From Aphodosoma sp045631465 (GTDB lineage: Bacteria; Bacteroidota; Bacteroidia; Bacteroidales; Paludibacteraceae): a DNA stretch of 64,000 bases. Within the stretch, counting starts at the first letter, position 1. Each line of letters opens with the position of its first letter. The DNA lies in the NCBI GenBank assembly GCA_045631465.1, contig JAZQUV010000044.1:62001-126000 (forward strand), written 5' to 3'. Positions 1 through 9,985 of the stretch are shown here, one piece after another. A program made the position numbers and the translations under genes. The notes under the pieces were generated by a model. It saw only the letters and a list, made by a program, of their open reading frames with translations, was not told where the DNA came from and did no database searches.

Positions 1-1808
1 GCATTATCAGTATCAGTAGCAGGCACGAGGGTTGTATTCCACTTAGTTGAAGCTGCTTTAACTTTCCAAGTTGCGACATCGGCTTCAGACAATAGCATTG
101 TGCCTACGTTGCTTTCAGGGATTTCTACGACAACTTTCAAAGTATCTTTAGAGTCGCCTAATTGACCAAAAACTAGAGTAGTACCATTGGCAAGACCAGT
201 TAAAACACCATCGACAACACTACAGATTGTAGGGTCTTCGACAGTCCAAGTCAAAGCCTTTGGTTGAATGAGTTGAGTATTGATACCAATAATAGATTGT
301 ACCTCGATAGGATACTCACGCACATCATCAATCAACACAGAATCGAGACGAATAGCAATCTCTGCATCATTGTTTTTGATAACATAGACTTGTGTTGTTG
401 CTCCTTGATAAGAGATTGTAAGATAGCCACTCTCTGTTCCTGAAGCAATAAGTTGACCATCCTCGATATGTCCTAATGAAGCATCGCAAGAGAGTTCGAA
501 ACCTTGTACATCAGTATTAATCAATGCACCATATTGATTATAGCCAAATACAAGCGGAGTATATGTACCATAAACAGGCAATTTGATATGACCAATATTG
601 GCAGAGATAGCAGCAATAACATTATCGGAAGGAGCATTGTTGACCACAAACATACCATTAGACACAGAACGTTCGTAACCATCACTACAAGTATTCATTG
701 GGCCAAATGGGTCGATATACATAGAAGAAGAACCGCCACCATCGAGGTTGACTGCTGTATAAGCACCAGCCGATTGCATAATTTCGGCAAGAGCCTTAGT
801 GTTGCAACCCATAGATGTGCCACGACCATCGACGATACAATAGATAACTGTGTCGCCAGTTTGAGAGAATCCCCAACCAGTACGAGGATGGAGTTCGTCC
901 CAGATTTCAGCAGTCTCTACCTTGCCATCTTTGAGCATCAAAGCACGAGGGTCGCCACCTACACAGTTGGCAATTGCAACAGATGCACCATCCATTGTGG
1001 TGTTAAGAGCCAAAGTGATGGTGTCGCCAACAGCAATGGTTGTGAGCGCTGTAGCCATAGTGCCATGGCCCGACAAGACAGCGCCATTTTGTGGGATTAC
1101 AGCACCTATTTGATAGGCACGATATTCGGTTGCAACAACTTTTATGTCACGATTCATACCCCACGATTCGCCTTCGGCAAGCGTAACCACAACCTCAACG
1201 CCATGCTCGTTGACACGTGTAGATTTGCCTTGGAGATTGTTGTAAAGGACTAATTGATTTTCAAGACGATTATAATTTACGTGATTGATTTTCAGAGTGT
1301 CGCCGTTGTGAATGGCAGCACCATTAAATCGGAACTGACCTGCATAAGGAGTGCCATCTTCGGCATAAGCGGCTACGGGACGGCTATTGTTGGGCGTGTA
1401 AGCCAACTGATTGTCGCACACACAGGCACCTGTAGGCAAACCTACATCGCCTTGAGTAACATAGAAGTCGCCATTATGACCAGCAAAAAGATGATAACCT
1501 TCGGTGCTATGGCGTTTTGCCACAGTAGAAATACATTCTCCACCAAGGATAGAGTCGCGACCTACAGCCGCTTCGAAAGATATATATTTATTAGTGCGAT
1601 CGACAAGTGTTTGATAGACGTGAAGCACTTTGCCATCGGCACGAGTAAATGTCATAGCAATATATTTGGTGCTAGGACCAATAGGATAAACCGCAGTAGT
1701 GTCAACCGAAAATGATACACCATTTAATAGAATATTATCAACAGCACATAAATTAATGCACAATGCACAATGCATAATGCACAATAAAGAAATGATTTTT
1801 GTTTTCAT
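1..1808 (-). CDS. Phosphodiester glycosidase (NAGPA/YigE-like), C-terminus cut by window edge
   Basis: Read on the minus strand from an ATG at 1808 and open to the left edge, so the C-terminus is missing. A signal peptide is present (MKTKIISLLCIMHCALC...), oddly encoded by a 7-bp tandem repeat. The catalytic-type domain has the family's HNGDF segment near residue 111, GRGTSMG, and a VNLDGGGSSSMYI segment near residues 353-365. The NLDGGGSS motif marks the phosphodiester glycosidase family, whose known members remove GlcNAc from GlcNAc-1-phosphodiesters. Beyond it the sequence looks like Ig-like repeats. It follows the murK-murQ-SusCD genes on the same strand, but a hairpin at 1888-1917 separates it from the gene before. 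Domain call is firm; the substrate is inferred. Confidence 0.8.
   Translation of the reverse strand, partial: MKTKIISLLCIMHCALCINLCAVDNILLNGVSFSVDTTAVYPIGPSTKYIAMTFTRADGKVLHVYQTLVDRTNKYISFEAAVGRDSILGGECISTVAKRHSTEGYHLFAGHNGDFYVTQGDVGLPTGACVCDNQLAYTPNNSRPVAAYAEDGTPYAGQFRFNGAAIHNGDTLKINHVNYNRLENQLVLYNNLQGKSTRVNEHGVEVVVTLAEGESWGMNRDIKVVATEYRAYQIGAVIPQNGAVLSGHGTMATALTTIAVGDTITLALNTTMDGASVAIANCVGGDPRALMLKDGKVETAEIWDELHPRTGWGFSQTGDTVIYCIVDGRGTSMGCNTKALAEIMQSAGAYTAVNLDGGGSSSMYIDPFGPMNTCSDGYERSVSNGMFVVNNAPSDNVIAAISANIGHIKLPVYGTYTPLVFGYNQYGALINTDVQGFELSCDASLGHIEDGQLIASGTESGYLTISYQGATTQVYVIKNNDAEIAIRLDSVLIDDVREYPIEVQSIIGINTQLIQPKALTWTVEDPTICSVVDGVLTGLANGTTLVFGQLGDSKDTLKVVVEIPESNVGTMLLSEADVATWKVKAASTKWNTTLVPATDTDN
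1755..1785. repeat. Heptanucleotide tandem repeat inside a signal peptide
   Basis: About four units of ATGCACA/ATGCATA. On the minus strand they encode the LCIMHCALCI hydrophobic core of the signal peptide, so a microsatellite supplies the secretion signal. Related units occur at 34047-34080, 45889-45920 and 46084-46121. Confidence 0.8.
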
Positions 1809-1811
1809 AAG

Positions 1812-1873
1812 ACTAGTGGATCTAGGGATTCTAGTGATTTTTAGTAAACTAGATAATCTAGCAGAACTAGAGA
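1812..1873. repeat. CTAG-rich repeat cluster
   Basis: Six CTAG tetramers in about 60 bp directly upstream of the phosphodiester glycosidase gene. CTAG is usually rare in bacterial DNA. Similar CTAG-containing units lie inside the long direct repeat at 48.6 and 49.1 kb. Function unknown. Confidence 0.6.
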
Positions 1874-1887
1874 AATTATAAAGAAAT

Positions 1888-1917
1888 AAAGGGTAGGTGG
1901 AATTCCACCCACCCTTT
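1888..1917 (-). terminator. Stem-loop downstream of the 841-aa secreted protein gene
   Basis: AAAGGGTAGGTGG pairs with CCACCCACCCTTT across a 4-nt loop with one mismatch, and the minus-strand transcript continues into a T-rich stretch. It lies just past the stop at 1940 and probably ends that transcript, or attenuates read-through into the glycosidase gene. Confidence 0.6.
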
Positions 1918-1939
1918 ATATATAAAAGAATGATAAATA

Positions 1940-4465
1940 TTATTTAATCATAACTTTTGCAACGCCTTCAGCTGTGCGAACGATGTAAGCACCAGCAGTG
2001 AGGTTGCCGTTGAGAGCAGTTACGTTTTGACCAGTAACAGTGAAGATACCTTCGATTTGAGCTGCAGCAGCGATTGTGTTGTTTTCAACCCAAACATTGC
2101 TATCAATTGTAACGTTTTCAACAGCATCTGGTTGTGGAACTTCTGCTTCAGCGATTGTCAATGTGTAAGCACCGTAACCGTTTTCAGAAGTAAATGCATA
2201 GATTTCAACAGCTGTGCCTTCTTCGTTTGGTTGAGCAAATGAAGTAGCAACGCGTTGTGGGTTAGAAACGTTACCCATACCAGCCATTGGGAACTCATAC
2301 AATTGAGTCATATCTTTGAATGCACGGTATTCGTCAGCAAATTTGTAAAGAACAAAAGTAGAAGGAGCAGTACCGCTACCTACAGTGTTGTCACCAGCGA
2401 TGATGAGATAATATTCACCGTTAACTTCGAATTCAGTTACACCATTGTGACCATTAGCACGTGAAACACCATTAGCACCAATCAAAAGGTGATCAGCTTC
2501 GTGATCAGCATCGAATGCGTCAACCAAGTTACCGTCTGGGTCGAACAACAAAGGATAAGTAGTAAAGCCGTCAACATAGAAATAGTCGCCTTCGATAGGA
2601 CAGATAACAGGAGCACCACCAACGTTAACACCTTCGCCAAGACCAAGTTTGATCCAGTTAGTTTCGCCGTCCCATTCGCCATCTTCGATAGTCCAATAGT
2701 AAACGTCAGCACCAGAAGAAACAACAGACATGATAGTAGCATCGCCATTGATATCACCATAAACACCGATACGGTCGAGACGGATAGTAGTGTTTTCTGG
2801 ATATTGAGCGCTTAACCATTTAGCAGAGTCAGTAGCAAGGTCAACGAGGAGTTTACCTTCACCTGTTTCGAGGTCTACGTTCCAGATTTGGAAAGGACCA
2901 CCAGAAGTTGGGAGGTTAGAAGTGATAGCATTGCCTTCGTTGTCGAGTTTGAGGTCAGTGTAAGGACCGAACAACCAGTTGCCGTTTACATCTTTAAAGA
3001 TGTTAGTAGCATAGATTACTGGATCAAGCATTTTACCTGTTTTAGCATCAACGCGAACAAGTTTAGGTTGTTCGATTGGGTTGTTGTTGTCGCGATAAGA
3101 GAAGTAGAGGATACCATCTTTTTCAACAACTGAACGTGAACCTTCAGCAAGTGGGTTTGGACGGTTGTCGTTCCAGTTACCAAGATTTACAGAATACAAC
3201 CAGTTGTTAGCGAAGTTGAATTTGTAACCACCAGCTTCTACTTCTGGATATTCGTAAGCATCTTTACCAGCAGCAGCTGCAGCAACCAACCACTCAGTTT
3301 TACCACGGAATTGGAGTGTAGTGTTATAGATAGCAAGAACAGCTTTAACAGATACTTTAGAACCTACAGGGAATTTGTCTTCAGTGATGCCATCCCATTT
3401 GTAAAGAGCAAGTTCTGTGTTACCATCAGTGATATAAGGAGTTTTGTAGTCACCTTCGTATTTAGAAATAGTTACACCTTCGATGTAAACCAATTCGTTG
3501 AGGTATGTAGCAAAACCGTTTACAGAGTCAGCCAAGATAGCAGAGATAAGAAGAGTTTGAGCACCAACTTCTTTACCAGCTTCTTTAGCAACTACTGTAG
3601 CATTGTTAAGTTCAGGAGAACCTTTGTAGATAGTTTTAACACCAGAAAGAGTAACCAATTCGCCTTCTGTCAAACCATTATCTTTACCATAGCAAAGGAT
3701 ACCACCAGTAGCATCTTGGATCCAGAAGTTAGAACCTGCTACATAAGAAACTGTACCTTGTACTTTAGTTTCAGTTTCGTCAGTCATAGCGATAACTTCA
3801 GCAATAGTTGGGATGTATTCACCAAATTTTGCATAAAGAACTACGTCGCCAGTACCAGAGATAGTAGTTACTTTTTCGCCAGAGAAGTCAGCTTCTTTGT
3901 ACCAACCGAGGAAAGATTCACCTTCTTTGTAAGGAGTTGGAAGAACTACTGTTTCGCCTTCAGCATAAGTAGCAGGACCACAGAAACCAGCTTTCCAAGT
4001 AGGTTGGAAATATTCAAGATTACCAGCTAAAGTATAGTCAGCAGATTTTGGCCAAGCAGCACGAACTGAATTAGTAAAGAATGCAGCCAAGTTGTAACGA
4101 AGAAAAGATGCATTTGAAGAAGGAAGTGTTTGACCTTCGATTGTACATCTTTCGTCCATGTAAGTAATCAACCAAGAGAAGTGGAGTTTGAAGTTCTCAT
4201 TTTCGAGGAAAGTGAGGTCCATTGCACCTGCTTGAGTTGGGATACCTGCAGCAACATCGCCGTTGAGCTCTGCCAAAGTTTTCCATGTAGTTGAAGTACC
4301 TGAATGTGCATTCCAGTCAGCATTCAAAGTTTCATACATGTCTTGTTTGTCTTGCCAACCAAAATCGTTGGTTACACCACCGTTCAAGTTGTACGTAATA
4401 GTACCTTGAGCGAAAGTCACGAGACTAATAGCCAAAGCGGCTACCAAAAGTGTAAACTTTTTCAT
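1940..4465 (-). CDS. Secreted multidomain protein with InlB-like repeat, OB-like domains and type IX sorting tail
   Basis: 841 residues. The signal peptide is MKKFTLLVAALAISLVTFAQ. Around residues 170-215 there is an InlB B-repeat-like unit (ESFLGWYKEADFSGEKV...VVLYAKF). Residues about 216-395 hold two beta-rich modules that look like the OB-fold modules of Bacteroides surface proteins (VQGTVSYVAGSNFWIQDATG). Residues about 420-760 look like a beta-propeller-type region, similar in feel to DUF4623 proteins. The last 60 residues (TVTGQNVTALNGNLTAGAYI...KVMIK) are a typical type IX secretion C-terminal domain, so the protein is probably exported to the surface. No catalytic motif is recognised. 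It belongs to the SusCD operon and may bind glycan. Confidence 0.75.
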   Translation of the reverse strand: MKKFTLLVAALAISLVTFAQGTITYNLNGGVTNDFGWQDKQDMYETLNADWNAHSGTSTTWKTLAELNGDVAAGIPTQAGAMDLTFLENENFKLHFSWLITYMDERCTIEGQTLPSSNASFLRYNLAAFFTNSVRAAWPKSADYTLAGNLEYFQPTWKAGFCGPATYAEGETVVLPTPYKEGESFLGWYKEADFSGEKVTTISGTGDVVLYAKFGEYIPTIAEVIAMTDETETKVQGTVSYVAGSNFWIQDATGGILCYGKDNGLTEGELVTLSGVKTIYKGSPELNNATVVAKEAGKEVGAQTLLISAILADSVNGFATYLNELVYIEGVTISKYEGDYKTPYITDGNTELALYKWDGITEDKFPVGSKVSVKAVLAIYNTTLQFRGKTEWLVAAAAAGKDAYEYPEVEAGGYKFNFANNWLYSVNLGNWNDNRPNPLAEGSRSVVEKDGILYFSYRDNNNPIEQPKLVRVDAKTGKMLDPVIYATNIFKDVNGNWLFGPYTDLKLDNEGNAITSNLPTSGGPFQIWNVDLETGEGKLLVDLATDSAKWLSAQYPENTTIRLDRIGVYGDINGDATIMSVVSSGADVYYWTIEDGEWDGETNWIKLGLGEGVNVGGAPVICPIEGDYFYVDGFTTYPLLFDPDGNLVDAFDADHEADHLLIGANGVSRANGHNGVTEFEVNGEYYLIIAGDNTVGSGTAPSTFVLYKFADEYRAFKDMTQLYEFPMAGMGNVSNPQRVATSFAQPNEEGTAVEIYAFTSENGYGAYTLTIAEAEVPQPDAVENVTIDSNVWVENNTIAAAAQIEGIFTVTGQNVTALNGNLTAGAYIVRTAEGVAKVMIK

Positions 4466-4596
4466 AGTTAATAAAAAATTAAGAAATTAATATTGTGCAT
4501 CGCTTCGTCGTGGCAGCTCGTGCTACATTGATTTGATGCGGTAAAAAAAATATAAATAAAAAATTATTTGTTTCTAGTGTTTGAGGTGTCCTTTTT

Positions 4597-4620
4597 CTTC
4601 GGCATAGGTTGCTTGAAGGT
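4597..4620. repeat. Interspersed repeat containing CTTCGGCATAGGTTGCTTG
   Basis: The same 19-mer occurs at 23004-23022, and its GGTTGCTTG core is also present, inverted, in the repeats at 17001-17055 and 32454-32508. It lies between the 841-aa and GH10-like genes. Confidence 0.6.
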
Positions 4621-4662
4621 ATGGTTATCCTATGAAGAGCCTAAGGAGAAGTTAAGGAATGA

Positions 4663-7353
4663 CTACTTCACAATATGTTTGAGAGCAACGCCGTCGAGGG
4701 TGATGATATATGCACCAGATGACAAGTGTGGCAAGTGGGTTGTTTCGGTTGTTGTGCCAGTTGCAATAGCTGCACCTGTGATTGTATAGATTGTGTAGTG
4801 TGTGTCGGCTGGGGCATATAGCATATTGTTGATGATATATGCATTACGAGATTCGATATTATCAACTGCAACTTTGCTGTAGGTATATTTCACCTTGATT
4901 GGTGTAGAGAAGTCGGTATATTCGGTTGGGGTTTCGAGCGTTGCAACGCGAATGAAGTATTCGCCATCCTCGATGCCATCATATTCTACTGAATAGTTGC
5001 CAAGTTCGGCTACTTTCACTTTGGTTGCACGACCAGGGAATGATGCAACTTTAGAGAGCTCGAAACGGAAACCGTTGTTTGGAGTATCTTTTACAGTCAC
5101 TTTCAATGTTGGACCAACAACTTCGGCACCATCGGCAGGCGAGATGATAACTGGCACTTGCATGACAATGTCTTCGGTAGTGAAGAGTGTTGTTGCAGAG
5201 ACTGAATTGACTACAGGCGATGAAACTTTTACGCGAACATAATAGTTTTTGCTATAGCTAAGCACATCGGCAGGGATAGTGACTTTTGTCTCTTTGGTAG
5301 TATGAGAGAAGACTATTTCGCCCGAATAGAATGTGTTGGCAGTGGCTACTTCGCAATAGTATGTTGCATCGGCACCGGCATTGTCCCACTCGATGGTTGG
5401 AGTAACTGATACGCCTCCTTGACCATCGGCTGGATAGTTGACAGAGAAGACGCTACCTTCGAACCAACGCGTTTCGGACCAATTGCTTTTGGCATTGGCT
5501 ACATTGGCTTTCACGCGCCAATAGGTTTTGTGTGAACCATCGATTTTGGCGAGTTGTTGAGTCAAGAATGCAGCAGAATCGGTTTGCACGGTTGCAAGAA
5601 TTGACTCGAAATCATTATCGTAGGCAATCTCGACAGTATAACCCATTGCGTCTGAGATAGGTTGCCATGTGAGCCAAGTAGGAAGGATGATGTTTGCCTC
5701 GTTGAGTGGCGAAATGAGTTGCGGAGTGACGTCGGTTTTCAACTCTTCATCCAAGAAACGTGGAGCAAACTCGTTGGCATAACCATCGATAACGGTTACG
5801 GCAATGGCGTGAGTGGCAGCTGTGATGTCTTCGGGCAACTCGTAGGTAGTTGTATACGACATGCCCACAAGATATTCTGATGATGTAAGCGCCGATGGGT
5901 TGTTGCGCTCGGCTTTTGGTATTGCGTAAATGCCATAGCGGAGAGTAACGTCGTCGTCCCAAGTGAGGGTTTGACCATTCAAAGCCAAGTTTGTCACCAT
6001 TGCTTGATCGTCGGCTTTATACCAAGTGATAGCCGGTGGCAAAACATAGTTGCCATAGACGGTCGATGTCAATTTGTCAATAAAACCATAGGTTGACAAT
6101 TTATTAGTAGAGAAGAATACCATACCAGGAGCGCCTTCTTTGGCTGACTCGCGATTGATAACAATCTCGTTGACAGTTTCTTGTGGATAGAATACGCGCA
6201 TCATAACATCTTGACGCTCAGGGATGCGAGCAAATACGCAATCTTCGGCATACTCTTCTACGTCGCTATACTCTTCACTTTGAGGAGCATGTGCTGGCGC
6301 ACTTGATGGCTCGCGTTTGAGGTCGGACAATGAGCAACTTGTGTAGTTGTGACGACCAAATTTGTGAACTACTGTACCCCACCAAGGCACGATTTTAGAG
6401 TAGTCGGCATTGGCGCCGATTGTCCAATAGACTTGTGGCGAGATATAGTCGACTGTGTTTTGAGAGATCCACGCTACAGGGTCGGAATAGATGCCGTTGT
6501 ATTGCCAATCGGAACTTGATGGGCATGGTGTGATGCCATATGATTCGGCAACTGAACGATTGGTACATGCTACACCAGCAGGACTGATACCAAAACGCAC
6601 CCATGGTTTGCGTGCTTTGATAGCATCGTGAACATCTTTAACCATGAGATTGACTTGATGACGACGCCAATCGCCACGCTCGAGGCTATCGGGATTGTAG
6701 GCATCGTATTGCGCTTGGTCTTTAGCGTCGGTCATACCGCCGTTTGGATAGAAATAGTCGTCGAACACGATACCATCGACATTATATTTTGAGAGGATAT
6801 CAACTACAACGTCTACGATGCGTTGGCGCACTTCGGGCATACCTGGATTGAGAATGACTGTACCACCACAATCTAACAACCACTCGGGATGAGTATTAGA
6901 ATAGTCGGTAGGCAATGTGCCATAGGTATCTTGACTTGTAGAATAGCGATATGGGTTAATCCATGCGTGGCACTCAATACCGCGTTTGTGACACTCGTCA
7001 ATTACGAATTGGAATGGGTCGTAGTTAGGCGCTTTGCCACGTTCGCCACAAAGATATTTGCTCCATGGCTCGTACTCAGAATTATAGAAAGCATCAGAAA
7101 AACCACGCACTTGGAAGAAGCAAACATTCATATTTGCTGCTTTATAGCGGTCGAGGATTTCGATCATTTGTGCTTTTTGGCTTTTTTCGGCAGCGGCTGT
7201 GTTATCGCGATTGCCAGGCCAGTCAATTGCCCACACGGTTGACAACCACGCGCCACGGAATTCGCGTTTAGGAGCAGTGTATTCTTGTGCGTTCAATTCA
7301 ACAAAAATCGCACAACATACAATACATAATATTGAGAGTAATGTTTTTTTCAT
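4663..7353 (-). CDS. Family 10-like glycosyl hydrolase (GHL10/DUF187) with FN3-like domains and type IX sorting tail
   Basis: 896 residues with a signal peptide (MKKTLLSILCIVCCAIFVELNA). The catalytic-type domain at about residues 28-440 opens with REFRGAWLSTVWAIDWPG, and carries NVCFFQVRG, GIECHAWINPYR and VDGIVFDDYFYP, the hallmark strands of the DUF187/GHL10 TIM barrel; the paired Asp in FDDYF is in the likely active site. About residues 540-820 form three fibronectin type III-like modules (WQPISDAMGYTVEIAYDNDF). The C-terminus is a type IX sorting tail. GHL10 proteins in other bacteria often sit beside peptidoglycan-recycling genes, which matches murQ and the kinase here. The substrate is inferred to be amino-sugar glycan. 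Confidence 0.82.
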   Translation of the reverse strand: MKKTLLSILCIVCCAIFVELNAQEYTAPKREFRGAWLSTVWAIDWPGNRDNTAAAEKSQKAQMIEILDRYKAANMNVCFFQVRGFSDAFYNSEYEPWSKYLCGERGKAPNYDPFQFVIDECHKRGIECHAWINPYRYSTSQDTYGTLPTDYSNTHPEWLLDCGGTVILNPGMPEVRQRIVDVVVDILSKYNVDGIVFDDYFYPNGGMTDAKDQAQYDAYNPDSLERGDWRRHQVNLMVKDVHDAIKARKPWVRFGISPAGVACTNRSVAESYGITPCPSSSDWQYNGIYSDPVAWISQNTVDYISPQVYWTIGANADYSKIVPWWGTVVHKFGRHNYTSCSLSDLKREPSSAPAHAPQSEEYSDVEEYAEDCVFARIPERQDVMMRVFYPQETVNEIVINRESAKEGAPGMVFFSTNKLSTYGFIDKLTSTVYGNYVLPPAITWYKADDQAMVTNLALNGQTLTWDDDVTLRYGIYAIPKAERNNPSALTSSEYLVGMSYTTTYELPEDITAATHAIAVTVIDGYANEFAPRFLDEELKTDVTPQLISPLNEANIILPTWLTWQPISDAMGYTVEIAYDNDFESILATVQTDSAAFLTQQLAKIDGSHKTYWRVKANVANAKSNWSETRWFEGSVFSVNYPADGQGGVSVTPTIEWDNAGADATYYCEVATANTFYSGEIVFSHTTKETKVTIPADVLSYSKNYYVRVKVSSPVVNSVSATTLFTTEDIVMQVPVIISPADGAEVVGPTLKVTVKDTPNNGFRFELSKVASFPGRATKVKVAELGNYSVEYDGIEDGEYFIRVATLETPTEYTDFSTPIKVKYTYSKVAVDNIESRNAYIINNMLYAPADTHYTIYTITGAAIATGTTTETTHLPHLSSGAYIITLDGVALKHIVK

Positions 7354-7376
7354 ATCTCTATTTTTTTATTTGTGGC

Positions 7377-7400
7377 AGTGCGAGGGTTCAATCTCGCACT
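7377..7400. repeat. Perfect 8-bp stem-loop between operon genes
   Basis: AGTGCGAG and CTCGCACT around an 8-nt loop. No U-run follows on either strand, so it is not a standard terminator. A similar style of hairpin (GCGGG...CCCGC) lies at 46027-46057. It may be a processing site or an interspersed repeat. Confidence 0.6.
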
Positions 7401-7415
7401 ACCTATATGGGTTCA

Positions 7416-9104
7416 TTAGAACAATTTGCTTTGGTTAGGGTTGATAGTTACAGCATAAGCTTCGACGCCTTCTACGAGATAGTGAAGTTTGTCATCGGCT
7501 GGGTCGTAGTAAACGATACCAGATTTAACATCGTCGGAACGCAAAGCGAAATAGACGCGACCTGTAACTTCGTCGATAGCCAATTGTGTGATGCCAACTG
7601 GTTCTTCAGGAGCAACACCTTCGGTATCTTTTGTTGCAGGGGTTGGTGCGCGTTGTGAACAAGCGCTACCATCAGCAAAATATTTAGCATAAGGAGCCAA
7701 AGCTTTTACATCTTTTATTGCTTCAAGTTGAGGTATAGTCATTTTATAGAATCCTTCGCCTGTGCCATACAATGCCAAGAAGAACTCTTGTGTTGCAGAG
7801 TTGTATGTGAAAGATTTAGGGAATGATGTACCCAAACTTGTCATCAAAGAACCAGATGCAGGAGCTGGAGCTTTATCATCTTGAGCTGCAAGAATATCCC
7901 CTGCCTTAAATCTCCAAATACCACGACCATTGAAAGTTTTGCCCCAATAGTAAGTATCGTCAATTTTGATAAGGTTAGAAGAGATTGCACCATATGACAA
8001 ACCTTTGCCATAATAGCCAAGAGTGTTGTTTTGTACCCAATAAGGGAATGCTGCTGCAGAGTAAGTGGCATTGCGAGTAGAAAGTGGCACTGTAATCAAA
8101 CCAGTGTTACGGTCAGAATAATAGAGGTTGCCATTTTCGATATAGCCAAAAAATGGGTCTTGGAATGCAGGACCACCTACGTTGCTAATCATTGTTTCGA
8201 TAGTAGATGCATCGGCAGCCATTATAGTGATTTGACCATCGCCCAAAACGCCATCGGCATCGTTGATGTAATAGTATTGTTTACCTGCATCGAGACAGTA
8301 AAGTTTGTTTTCATAGCACAACATGTTGAACATGTGTTGACCTGCAGAAACACCCATATCGTATGGCTCGATAACTACGCCTTCGGTTGGAGTAGCAGGG
8401 ATTTTCACTGCCATGATGTTGCCTTTGACAGTTGCAAAATAAAGAGTTGGGGCAACAGTATCGAGAGCAACTTGTACGTTTTTCTTCACAGCTTCGAGAT
8501 TGCGACCACCAAGCACTACTTGCAATGAGACAGTTTGTGAACCTACTTTAGCAAATTTTACTTTGCCAAGATCTTGAGGATGACCTACGAATGAAACAAC
8601 AGCTTCGCCTGCCTCGTTAGTTGTACCTTCAGGGAATGTCCATTGATATTCAGCTTCGAGATTGTCTGGGTTAGGGAGTTCTACCTCGAATGAGATATAA
8701 GATGTCATAACCTCGCAAAGTGAATCTTCTTGAATCAATGTCACGATAGGTTTGATGTCTGAGATGTAAATCTCATTAGACTTCGTAACGTCGTTGGCTT
8801 TGAGTGTAACAACATAGCGACCTGCTGTTGTAAATTTATGATATACAGTATCGCCAACAACCTCTTCTGAGCCATCGCCAAAATTCCAAGTACAATCAGT
8901 AGTAACTGGTTTTGTTGGATAGAATTTGATTGTAGCGCCTACATAATAATCCAACTGATACGTGTCATCATTTACCAAATAGGTAAAGTTGACTTTTTCT
9001 TGTGGCAAATCCTCTACTTCAGGGATATGCTCCTTACAAGCTGTAAAATTGATTGTGAACAAGCACAATAACAAGACTTTAAATATATTTTTCATAGTGC
9101 TCAT
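7416..9104 (-). CDS. PKD-domain lipoprotein of the SusCD locus
   Basis: 562 residues. The N-terminus MKNIFKVLLLCLFTINFTAC is a lipoprotein signal with lipobox FTAC. A PKD fold follows at about residues 55-115 (TTDCTWNFGDGSEEVVGDTVYHKF), then a second Ig-like segment containing EYQWTFPEG, then a beta-propeller-like half (about residues 220-560) with repeated short strands. The upstream gene's stop overlaps the first ATG by one base (TAATG). A second ATG at 9095 gives a cleaner signal peptide and may be the real start. It is probably an outer-surface glycan-binding partner of SusD. No enzymatic motif is visible. Confidence 0.72.
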   Translation of the reverse strand: MSTMKNIFKVLLLCLFTINFTACKEHIPEVEDLPQEKVNFTYLVNDDTYQLDYYVGATIKFYPTKPVTTDCTWNFGDGSEEVVGDTVYHKFTTAGRYVVTLKANDVTKSNEIYISDIKPIVTLIQEDSLCEVMTSYISFEVELPNPDNLEAEYQWTFPEGTTNEAGEAVVSFVGHPQDLGKVKFAKVGSQTVSLQVVLGGRNLEAVKKNVQVALDTVAPTLYFATVKGNIMAVKIPATPTEGVVIEPYDMGVSAGQHMFNMLCYENKLYCLDAGKQYYYINDADGVLGDGQITIMAADASTIETMISNVGGPAFQDPFFGYIENGNLYYSDRNTGLITVPLSTRNATYSAAAFPYWVQNNTLGYYGKGLSYGAISSNLIKIDDTYYWGKTFNGRGIWRFKAGDILAAQDDKAPAPASGSLMTSLGTSFPKSFTYNSATQEFFLALYGTGEGFYKMTIPQLEAIKDVKALAPYAKYFADGSACSQRAPTPATKDTEGVAPEEPVGITQLAIDEVTGRVYFALRSDDVKSGIVYYDPADDKLHYLVEGVEAYAVTINPNQSKLF

Positions 9105-9958
9105 TAATTAAGGGTTATTTCTGTAAGTTTAGTTAAACCGGCAATGCCTTTTGTATCCAAGCATTTGAGTTGAGCATTGATAACATAACCACGTGAATAA
9201 GAGATATTCAAATTACCTTTGCCATCGTCGATGATTTGTTCGAACGAAAGTGATTGGAACAAAGAGTCGAGTGGTGCAGGAATTTCGTGATTAACAAAGT
9301 GGTCGTAGTTTGTTTGTGAGTTTTCGTCGAACGATGTTGTTTTATATGGCAAAAACAACTCAGCATTCCAGATTGAGTCTGTTGCTACGAGTTTAGCAAA
9401 ATCTCTATATGCTGCATCTGGATTAGAAACGAGATAGTTATAGAGGCTATCTTTGAAGTTTTGCATAAATCCTTCGCCAAAGTTAGTATTAACTTTATCT
9501 TCTGAGAATTCAGTGCCACCCCAAGTAACACGAGCTAATGTGTTAGATGTTGGGAAAGTGCTATCGAATTTATATGCGCGCTCTTTGCTATTGTAGTTAG
9601 CTTCGTCGTGTTCGTATCGTTTGATACAAGTAGAAATACGTTGTATGCTAGATATCTCCGATGCTACTGTATATGGCACAGAGACAACCCAAGGAGCAGA
9701 AACATTTTTACTTACAGTTTCGTGGATATCGTACCACACTTCGAGATGCGAAATTGGAGTCTCCTCTTCGGTTGTATAATATTGAACAGAAAATGCAACG
9801 TCTGAACCTGCCGAAACCACTGTGTTTGGAATTGTCCAGTGAACTTGTGGGGCCATTTCGCCTACGTGCACAAGGTCATCCATTTTGTCGTGCTTGTCGC
9901 AACTTGCAAATGCAAGAGCGAGCAAACCAAACATTAAATATTTCAAATTATATTTCAT
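9104..9958 (-). CDS. Hypothetical SusCD-locus lipoprotein
   Basis: 284 residues with a clear lipoprotein signal (MKYNLKYLMFGLLALAFASC). An Ig-like stretch follows (VVSAGSDVAFSVQYYTTEEE...SHLEVWYDIHETVSK), and the rest is acidic and alpha-beta mixed without a recognised motif. It lies directly between the SusD-like gene and the PKD lipoprotein and overlaps the latter by one base, so the two are probably translated together. A SusE/SusF-like accessory binding role is plausible from position only. Confidence 0.62.
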   Translation of the reverse strand: MKYNLKYLMFGLLALAFASCDKHDKMDDLVHVGEMAPQVHWTIPNTVVSAGSDVAFSVQYYTTEEETPISHLEVWYDIHETVSKNVSAPWVVSVPYTVASEISSIQRISTCIKRYEHDEANYNSKERAYKFDSTFPTSNTLARVTWGGTEFSEDKVNTNFGEGFMQNFKDSLYNYLVSNPDAAYRDFAKLVATDSIWNAELFLPYKTTSFDENSQTNYDHFVNHEIPAPLDSLFQSLSFEQIIDDGKGNLNISYSRGYVINAQLKCLDTKGIAGLTKLTEITLN

Positions 9959-9985
9959 ATCGCTATTATTTTAATATGTTAATAC

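Noticed and set aside
504..1715. Two plus-strand frames over the first 1.8 kb
   Set aside because: The minus strand gives the phosphodiester glycosidase with clear motifs; the plus frames have no family features.
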